A stretch of DNA of 64,000 nt, from positions 1-64,000 of the forward strand of contig NZ_LGED01000248.1 in NCBI RefSeq assembly GCF_001280085.1, given 5' to 3'. Source of the stretch: Saccharothrix sp. NRRL B-16348. GTDB lineage: Bacteria; Actinomycetota; Actinomycetes; Mycobacteriales; Pseudonocardiaceae. The notes under the pieces are model-generated. The model was given only the letters and a program-made list of their open reading frames with translations, was not told the DNA's origin and did no database searches. Shown in pieces: positions 25,392 through 31,133 of the stretch. Made by a program: the position numbers and the translations under genes. Each line of letters opens with the position of its first letter. Position 1 is the first letter of the stretch.

Positions 25392-27506
25392 TCACCGTCC
25401 GAGTTGGACTTTGAGGATGCTTTCGTTGCTGTTGTTGACGATGCTGTCCTTGTCGCCACGCGTGCTGGTGGTCAGCCACAGGCCGCCGTCGGCCGACGGC
25501 TCCACCGTGCGCAGGCGCCCGTACGTGCCGGTGAGGTACTGCTGGACGTTGGTCAGGCTGTCACCGGAGATCTCGGCCCGGTACAGCCGAGCCCCGCGCA
25601 GGCAGGCGATGTAGAGGGCGTCGCCGACCACCGCGATGCCGCTGCACGAGGCCTCGGCGACGGGGTAGGTGCGCTTGGGCGCGACGAAGCCGGGTTCGGC
25701 GCAGCTGCCGGTCGTGCCCTCGCAGCTGGGCCAGCCGTAGTTGCCGCCGCGCACGATCAGGTTCGTCTCGTCCATGACGGAGTTGCCGAACTCCTGCTCC
25801 CACAGCCGGCCCTGGGAGTCGAAGGCCAGGCCCTGCGGGTTGCGGTGGCCGTAGCTCCAGACCGGACTGCCGAACGGGTTGTCCGTCGGGACGGTGCCGT
25901 CGCGGTTGATGCGCAGCACCTTGCCGGCGAGGTTCTCCCGGTCCTGGGCCCAGGCGCTGTTCTGGCCGTCGCCGGTGGCGATGTAGAGCTTGCCGTCCGG
26001 ACCGAACCGCAGTCGGCCGCCGTTGTGGTACTTGTTGCGCGGGATGCCGGTGAGCAGCACCTGAGGGCTGCCGGTGAGCGCGCCGCCGGTGTAGCGGATG
26101 CGCACCACGCGGTTGTCGGTCGTGGTGGTGTGCATGACGTACAACCACGGGTCGGCGGTGAAGTCCGTGGCCACGGCGATGCCGAGGACCCCGCCCTCGC
26201 CGTCGGTCCCCGCCGCGTCCGGCACGCGCCCGACGACGGTCTTCGCGCCGGTCGCGGGGTCGAGGCGGACGATCTCGAAGGCGTCGCGGCGGCCGAAGAG
26301 CACCTGCCCGTCGGGCAGCGTCGTCAGGCCCCAGGGCAGGTCCGTCTCGGTGGTGACCTTGGTGACCGAGCACAGCGCCGTGGCGCACGAACTGCCCGTG
26401 GTGACCGCGACCGCCGTGCTGGGTGCCGAGCGGTTGGCCTGCGCGTCGCGCGCCCGCACCTGGTACTGGTAGCGGGTTTCGAGGGCCAGGCCGCTGTCGG
26501 TGAACGAGGTCGTGGCCGCGCCGCTGGTCGAGCCGACCACGGCGCCGTCGCGCAGGACCTCGTAGCCGGTGACGCCGACGTTGTCGGTGGCCGGCGACCA
26601 GCGCACCGTGACCGTGTTGCCCGACGCGGTCGCCGTCACGTCGGTGGGGGTGGTGGGCGCCTCGGTGTCGGCCTGGCACTGCGGCACCGTGATGGTGACC
26701 GTGGAGCTGGCCTGGGAGACGTTGCCCGCGGCGTCGCGGGCGTTGACGTACAGGCCCCAGGTGGCGCCCGGCGCGACGGTCAGGTTCGCCGACAGCGCCG
26801 TGCCCGGCACCGAGGTCATGAGCTGCCCGTCGTGGTAGATGTCGTAGAACGCCACCGCGACGTCGTCCGTGGACGCCGACCACGAGAACGTCACCCCGGT
26901 GCACGTGAGGTTCGAGGTGCGCGGGTTGGCCGGCACCGTCGGTGGCGTGGTGTCCGTGGTGAGCCTGAGCAGCTGCCACTGCTGGTGGGTGCCGCCCCGG
27001 TCGGTCAGCTGCCCGACCCGGGCGCCGTCCGCGGTGGAGGAGTCCAGCACGCTCACGGCCTTGGTGCTGGCCCGGTTGAGCAGGCGCACGTAGCCGCCCG
27101 CGGAGTCGGCCAGCCGGAACTGCTGGCCGGTGCGATCGGTGTCGGTGCTCTGCACGAGCCCGGCGCGGTCGGCGGTGGACAGGAAGGTCAGGACTTTGTT
27201 GCTGTGCTTCGACTTGACGCGGTAGTAGCCGCCGCCGGAGTCGACGAACTGCCACTGCTGCCAGGCGCCGTTGTCGCGGGTGCGCTGGGAGATCCGGGCG
27301 CCGTCGGCGGTGGAGTGCCCGTACACCTCCAGCGCCTTGCCGCTGTTGCGGTTGACCAGCACGTACGACGCGGTGGTGTCCACCGTGGCGGCCGAGGCGA
27401 CGGGCACCGGCAGCACCACACCGAGCACCGACAGCGCCACCACCCACACCGCTCTACGGCGCGAGCGGGGGACCGCACCCTGCCTGGTCGCAAGGGAATC
27501 TCGCAT
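25392..27506 (-). CDS. Secreted CBM13-Fn3-Fn3-PQQ sugar dehydrogenase
   Basis: The start is ATG 27506 with GAGAGGAAC upstream. The 704-residue protein has a signal peptide (ending PVASA), a ricin-B/CBM13 domain (about 42-180, repeats ending WQQWQF, QQFRL, HQQWQLL) and two fibronectin type III domains (about 185-275 and 280-370). A soluble-glucose-dehydrogenase-type propeller follows (about 375-704): DLPWGLTTLPDGQVLF, KYHNGGRLRFGPDGKLYIATGD with the catalytic-type His, YGHRNPQGLAFD, GGNYGWPSCEG. Such enzymes oxidise sugars outside the cell using PQQ and calcium and can feed electrons to cellulose-active oxidases. A LacI-type operator lies 35 bp upstream of the start. Confidence 0.88.
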   Translation of the reverse strand: MRDSLATRQGAVPRSRRRAVWVVALSVLGVVLPVPVASAATVDTTASYVLVNRNSGKALEVYGHSTADGARISQRTRDNGAWQQWQFVDSGGGYYRVKSKHSNKVLTFLSTADRAGLVQSTDTDRTGQQFRLADSAGGYVRLLNRASTKAVSVLDSSTADGARVGQLTDRGGTHQQWQLLRLTTDTTPPTVPANPRTSNLTCTGVTFSWSASTDDVAVAFYDIYHDGQLMTSVPGTALSANLTVAPGATWGLYVNARDAAGNVSQASSTVTITVPQCQADTEAPTTPTDVTATASGNTVTVRWSPATDNVGVTGYEVLRDGAVVGSTSGAATTSFTDSGLALETRYQYQVRARDAQANRSAPSTAVAVTTGSSCATALCSVTKVTTETDLPWGLTTLPDGQVLFGRRDAFEIVRLDPATGAKTVVGRVPDAAGTDGEGGVLGIAVATDFTADPWLYVMHTTTTDNRVVRIRYTGGALTGSPQVLLTGIPRNKYHNGGRLRFGPDGKLYIATGDGQNSAWAQDRENLAGKVLRINRDGTVPTDNPFGSPVWSYGHRNPQGLAFDSQGRLWEQEFGNSVMDETNLIVRGGNYGWPSCEGTTGSCAEPGFVAPKRTYPVAEASCSGIAVVGDALYIACLRGARLYRAEISGDSLTNVQQYLTGTYGRLRTVEPSADGGLWLTTSTRGDKDSIVNNSNESILKVQLGR

Positions 27507-27540
27507 GGTGTTCCTCTCACGGAATGCAAGGCGAATCGCC

Positions 27541-27556
27541 TTGTTATCGCTAACAA
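27541..27556. promoter_or_regulatory. LacI-type operator, TTGTTAnCGnTAACAA family (site 3)
   Basis: TTGTTATCGCTAACAA is a near-perfect palindrome 35 bp upstream of the PQQ dehydrogenase start. On the minus strand it overlaps a possible -10 GATAAC 18 bp after TTGTTC (27572-27567), so binding would repress this gene. Confidence 0.65.
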
Positions 27557-27623
27557 GCTTGAGGCGGAACAATGCTGCGTCGATGGCGGTCGACCTGCAC
27601 CGAAGTGGTCGGGCGGGGAGTTC

Positions 27624-27716
27624 CTAAATGCGCCGATCGGCGGTCGCGGAGGAGACCGAGCCGGGTCTGCGGTGGGACGCGAGCGACCTGGAAGTCTTGT
27701 GCACACGTAGAGCCAT
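27624..27716 (-). pseudogene. Relic leader of a CelR-controlled secreted cellulase gene
   Basis: A 30-codon frame begins at ATG 27716 (MALRVHKTSRSL...) and stops at TAG 27624-27626. Its start context TGCTCGCAAGGAGGCGAAGC is almost identical to that of the GH6 gene at 39093 (TGCTCGCAAGGAGGCGATGC). Its first residues resemble that protein's MSLRTFVRSRKL. A perfect CelR-type box (27778-27791) lies upstream at the expected side. No CBM or GH sequence follows, only the PQQ gene promoter. I read it as the 5' remnant of a deleted cellulase gene. A functional leader peptide is the alternative. Confidence 0.5.
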
Positions 27717-27777
27717 GCTTCGCCTCCTTGCGAGCAGGGTGCGTGGTGGCTGTCGCCAGGTGCCGGGCCAGCGCTAT

Positions 27778-27791
27778 TGGGAGCGCTCCCA
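27778..27791. promoter_or_regulatory. CelR/CebR-type operator (perfect)
   Basis: TGGGAGCGCTCCCA, a perfect 14-bp palindrome extended by one T/A pair on each side, lies in the 408-bp gene-free stretch 27507-27914. It is 62 bp upstream of the relic leader start and about 270 bp upstream of the PQQ dehydrogenase. Confidence 0.85.
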
Positions 27792-27851
27792 AAAGCACCG
27801 TAGCGCAACGCGTTTGCCGCCGACAAGACCATCGGCACGCGTACTCCACGG

Positions 27852-27867
27852 TAGTTAGCGCTAACAG
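27852..27867. promoter_or_regulatory. LacI-type operator, TTGTTAnCGnTAACAA family (site 4)
   Basis: It contains the perfect GTTAGCGCTAAC (27854-27865). It lies on the upstream side of the CelR-type box, the same relative order as sites 1937-1952 and 2141-2154 before the intact cellulase operon. Confidence 0.6.
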
Positions 27868-27880
27868 CGGTCCGCTTTCT

Positions 27881-27908
27881 GATTGGGCTGCCGCGCGGCA
27901 GCCCAATC
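27881..27908. terminator. Perfect palindromic hairpin terminator
   Basis: Two 14-nt arms (GATTGGGCTGCCGC at 27881-27894 and its complement at 27895-27908) meet without spacer, forming a strong hairpin 6 nt beyond the end of the alpha/beta-hydrolase gene. It should end that minus-strand transcript. Confidence 0.75.
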
Positions 27909-27914
27909 GAGACG

Positions 27915-28721
27915 TCAGCCGCTCAGGAAGTCGACCACGGCCGCCCGGAAATCGGGGCTGCCGACCGCGGTGCCGTGGTCGCCCGCCACCACGCGGAGCC
28001 GGGCGCCGGTGATGGCCTCGGCGAGGACGTGGGGGCGTTGGGCGAGCGGGTCGTCGTCGCCGGCGATCACCAGCGTCCGGGCGGTGATGGCGGCGAGGTC
28101 GACGCCGTCCTGGTGCGCGGCGCGGGCCTGCGCGGCCAGGGAGGGCAGGTCGGCGCCCACCACCTCGGCGGACGCGCGCAGGCCGGCGACCGCGGGCGGC
28201 AGGGCGCCCGGGTCGTCGGCGAGGAGCGCTTCGGCCAGGACGTCGTTGGGCAGCACGCGCGTGTCGACGCCACCCACCTCGACCACCCCCGCGCCGACCC
28301 CGCCGACGACCAGGTTCCGCACGCCGGGCTCCTCGACCGCCGTGAGCAGGGCGATGACGGCGCCCATCGAGTACCCGACGAGGTCGACGGCGGGGACGTC
28401 GAGCGCGGCGATGACCGCCCGCAGGTCGCGGGCCATGCGCGGCTCGCCGTAGCGCGCGGGGTCGGGCGACTTCCCGGACCGGCCGTGACCGCGTGCGTCG
28501 ACGCCGACGACGCTGCGCCCCGTCGCGGTGAGCGCCGCCACCGTGCCGTGAACGGCCCACTCGACCATGGTGTCGGCCGTGAAACCGTGCTGCAGCACCA
28601 CCGGGACGGGGTGCGGGTCGACGCCGGCGTCCGGTCCCCAGCAGTGGTAGGCGATCTCGGCGCCGTCGTCGACCACGAGAGCGGAGGTCCGCGGCGTACC
28701 GGCGGTGGTGGAGTCGACCAT
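27915..28721 (-). CDS. Alpha/beta-fold hydrolase
   Basis: This 268-residue cytoplasmic protein has the oxyanion segment VLQHGFTA, the nucleophile elbow GYSMG with Ser118, the acid in IAGDDDP and the catalytic His in AGDHGTAV. The triad of an esterase/lipase-type alpha/beta hydrolase is therefore complete. GVDARGHGRSGKS is typical of small-molecule esterases and haloperoxidase-like hydrolases. It lies 77 bp downstream of the NmrA-like gene on the same strand, so the two may be co-transcribed. A strong palindromic terminator follows. Substrate unknown. Confidence 0.9.
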   Translation of the reverse strand: MVDSTTAGTPRTSALVVDDGAEIAYHCWGPDAGVDPHPVPVVLQHGFTADTMVEWAVHGTVAALTATGRSVVGVDARGHGRSGKSPDPARYGEPRMARDLRAVIAALDVPAVDLVGYSMGAVIALLTAVEEPGVRNLVVGGVGAGVVEVGGVDTRVLPNDVLAEALLADDPGALPPAVAGLRASAEVVGADLPSLAAQARAAHQDGVDLAAITARTLVIAGDDDPLAQRPHVLAEAITGARLRVVAGDHGTAVGSPDFRAAVVDFLSG

Positions 28722-28798
28722 GAGCTGCCTCCGCGGGAAGTCCTCGGCGTGGTGAGCGGACGGGTCCGGTGGCGTCGAACGATACGTCGCCTACGCGC

Positions 28799-29656
28799 TC
28801 ACGATCGTTCGTCCCCGATGAAGTCGCCGCGGTAGTCCGCGGCCCACTGCGCGTAGGTCCGCCCCGGCCGACCGGTGATCTTCTCGATGGTGTCGGTGAC
28901 CGGCGCCGGGCGGTCGAGGTGGCGTGCCCAGTCGTCGAGCAGGACGTCCGCCGGCGCGTGCGGGCCCATCGCCTGCCGGGCCTCCTCCACCGACAGCTCC
29001 TCGTACCGCAGCGGTCGCCCGAGCGCTTCACCCAGCAGCGCGACCTGCTCCGCGTGGGTGAGGGACTGCGGCCCGGTGACGGGGTAGGTCCGGCCGGCGT
29101 GCGCGTCGTCGGTGAGCGCCTCGACCGCGATGGCCGCGAAGTCGGCCGGGTGGATCGGCGCGCCGGCGGCCCGCGCGTGCGGTCCCCGGACCACGTCACC
29201 GGCCTTCACCTGCCCCGGCACGTCGAACGCCCACTGGAGGGCGTTGGCCGCGGACAGCTCCAGGCGCAGGATCGTCCACTCCAGCCCGGAGTCGCGGAGC
29301 TGCTGCTCGATGTCGTGGTGGAAGGCGGCGACGGCGTGGGGCTGCTCGGCCGCGGTGTCGTCCACCGAGCCCGAGGACTGGAAGACGACGCGCCGCACAC
29401 CGGCCTCCCGGGCGGCGGCCAGGAACGCCGGCGCGAACCCCGGCACGACGGCCAGCAGGAACACCGCGGACACCCCGCGCAGCGCGGTCGCCAGGGTCTC
29501 GGGGTCGGCCAGGTCGCCGGCGACGATGTCGGTGCCTGCCGGGAGGCCGGTGTTCTCCGGGTCGCGGGTCAGTGCCCGCACCGGGCGGCCGGCGGCGGTC
29601 AGCTGCGTGACGATCTCGCGGCCGACGGGGGCGGTGGCGGCGGTGACCAGGATCAT
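28799..29656 (-). CDS. NmrA-like NAD(P)-binding Rossmann protein
   Basis: This 285-residue protein begins ILVTAATAPVGREIVTQL, a dinucleotide-binding GxxxxGxx-type motif at the very N-terminus. It continues as an atypical short-chain dehydrogenase of the NmrA/NAD(P)H-binding class (GDLADPETLATALRGVSAVFLL, VVFQSSGSV, WTILRLELSAANALQW, YPVTGPQSLTHAEQVALLGEALG). Members act as redox sensors or quinone/epimerase-type reductases. The Tyr-Lys pair of classical reductases is not evident, so catalysis is uncertain. It is upstream of the alpha/beta hydrolase gene on the same strand. Confidence 0.85.
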   Translation of the reverse strand: MILVTAATAPVGREIVTQLTAAGRPVRALTRDPENTGLPAGTDIVAGDLADPETLATALRGVSAVFLLAVVPGFAPAFLAAAREAGVRRVVFQSSGSVDDTAAEQPHAVAAFHHDIEQQLRDSGLEWTILRLELSAANALQWAFDVPGQVKAGDVVRGPHARAAGAPIHPADFAAIAVEALTDDAHAGRTYPVTGPQSLTHAEQVALLGEALGRPLRYEELSVEEARQAMGPHAPADVLLDDWARHLDRPAPVTDTIEKITGRPGRTYAQWAADYRGDFIGDERS

Positions 29657-29731
29657 GGTGGTTCTCCTCGGGTGCGAAACGGACTGCTGGGTTCTGTCTT
29701 GGACCGGTCGGGCTGGGACCGGTCGGGGTGG

Positions 29732-29778
29732 GACGCCGGGCGCGACGGCTGTCGCCTGGACGCGTCGCGCCCGGCGTC
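29732..29778. terminator. Strong hairpin terminator after the SGNH hydrolase gene
   Basis: A perfect 16-bp inverted repeat (GACGCCGGGCGCGACG at 29732-29747, complement at 29763-29778) has a 15-nt loop. It starts 13 nt beyond the minus-strand gene end (29792). Two GGACCGGTCGGG-like direct repeats (about 29700-29731) lie next to it. Confidence 0.8.
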
Positions 29779-29791
29779 GACTCGTGGTCGG

Positions 29792-31015
29792 TCAGAGGGT
29801 GGAGAGGTCGATCGCGTCGGCCATCGCCCGCAACCCGGCGTCGTTCGGGTGCAGCCTGTCGCCGGCGTCGAACTCCGCGCGGAGGGCGGCCGGGTCGGCC
29901 GGGTCGGCCAGCACCGCGTCGAAGTCGACCACCGCGTCGTACTCGCCGCTGGTGCGGATCCAGTGGTTGACCTCGCCGCGGACCTGTTCGCCGCGCGGGC
30001 TGTCCAGCATCGAGCCCTTCATCGGCGTGACGGTGCCGCCGATGATCCGGATGCCGCGGTCGTGGGCCGCGCGGATCAGCTTCCGGTGCGCGTCGATCAA
30101 CCGGGCGCCGGTGACCTCGGGGTTGAAGCCGATGTCGTTGAGCGCCTGGGTCACGATGACGCTGCGCACACCCGGCTGGTCGAGGACGTCGCGGTGGAAC
30201 CGGGCGAGCGCGCTGTCACCGCAGCAGTCGGAGTCGCCGAGCACCTGGTTGCCCGCGATCCCCGCGTTGAGCACGGCCAGCGGCCTGCGGGACGCGACCA
30301 GCCGTTCGGCCAGCTGGTCGGGGTAGCGGTGGTCGGCGTCCTTCGTGGCGCTGACGCCGTCGGTGATCGAGTCGCCGAACGCGACCACCGCGGAGCGGAC
30401 CGGGCCGGCCGCGACGTCCACGCCGGACAGGTAGTACCAGGAGTGGCTCTCGGCGGTGAACGCCCCGCCGTCGGCGTCGAACCGGTGGTCGCCCTTCGTG
30501 CGGTACGTCGTCGCCGTCGCCGCCTCGTGGAAGGTGGCCGGTCCGGTGGGCGCGGCGAAGTACAGCGTGACGGTCAACCGGTCCAGCGCGGACGTGGGCA
30601 GCAGCGTGGCGTCGCTGACCGCGTCCGCCCCGGCCGGGATCACCGTGGACTGCGAGCGGTCGAACCGCAGCGGACGGGCGGTGTGCGGCCGGATCGACGC
30701 GCCGTCACCCGCCTTGGCGACGGTCGCGCCCGCCAGGCGCAGCGGCGACGTTCCGTAGCGGTTCGACAACCGGATGCGCAGCTGCGTGCCGCCGCCGCTG
30801 ATCCGCACGACCTGGCGGACCGACTCGCCGGCGAACCCGTCGAGCGACCAGTTGTCGCCCTGCCAGGTCGCGCCCATCGGGCGCTGCACCGAGGTGGTCC
30901 AGGCGCCGGTCCACCGGTGGCCGGTGTGGGCGGGCGCCGCGGAGGTGGCTGGTGCGATCAGGGCGCCGACGACGCCGGTGGCTGCGAGGAGGAGGCTCAA
31001 ACCCTTGGTTCCCAT
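29792..31015 (-). CDS. Secreted SGNH/GDSL hydrolase
   Basis: This 407-residue protein has a signal peptide (about 1-26, ending ATSAA). An N-terminal beta-rich domain (about 33-195) is followed by an SGNH hydrolase domain (about 205-405) with block I FGDSITDG (Ser216), block II Gly in NAGIAGN, block III Asn in QALNDIG, and block V DRLHPNDAG with Asp and His. All catalytic blocks are present. This architecture occurs in extracellular esterases that may de-acetylate hemicellulose or pectin; the exact substrate is inferred. It is divergent from the LAL regulator, with paired direct repeats in between. Confidence 0.9.
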   Translation of the reverse strand: MGTKGLSLLLAATGVVGALIAPATSAAPAHTGHRWTGAWTTSVQRPMGATWQGDNWSLDGFAGESVRQVVRISGGGTQLRIRLSNRYGTSPLRLAGATVAKAGDGASIRPHTARPLRFDRSQSTVIPAGADAVSDATLLPTSALDRLTVTLYFAAPTGPATFHEAATATTYRTKGDHRFDADGGAFTAESHSWYYLSGVDVAAGPVRSAVVAFGDSITDGVSATKDADHRYPDQLAERLVASRRPLAVLNAGIAGNQVLGDSDCCGDSALARFHRDVLDQPGVRSVIVTQALNDIGFNPEVTGARLIDAHRKLIRAAHDRGIRIIGGTVTPMKGSMLDSPRGEQVRGEVNHWIRTSGEYDAVVDFDAVLADPADPAALRAEFDAGDRLHPNDAGLRAMADAIDLSTL

Positions 31016-31078
31016 GCCGACAAATCTCGTCCGCGCACCCCCTCGGTCACATCGGGAGAACTGTCCTCATCGGCCGGT

Positions 31079-31113
31079 CCGACTCTTTACGACCCCGCCT
31101 CCGACTCTTTACG
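31079..31113. repeat. Paired 13-bp direct repeat in a divergent regulatory spacer
   Basis: CCGACTCTTTACG occurs at 31079-31091 and again at 31101-31113, a 22-bp period (two helical turns). It lies in the 118-bp spacer between the SGNH hydrolase and the LAL regulator genes, 20 bp before the regulator start. It is likely a tandem binding site for a dimeric activator. Confidence 0.6.
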
Positions 31114-31133
31114 CCGGCGCCGGTGATGGCACC

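Noticed and set aside
27567..28012. Plus-strand frames in the spacer upstream of the PQQ dehydrogenase
   Set aside because: No ribosome sites, biased composition, and they cross operators and the palindromic terminator.
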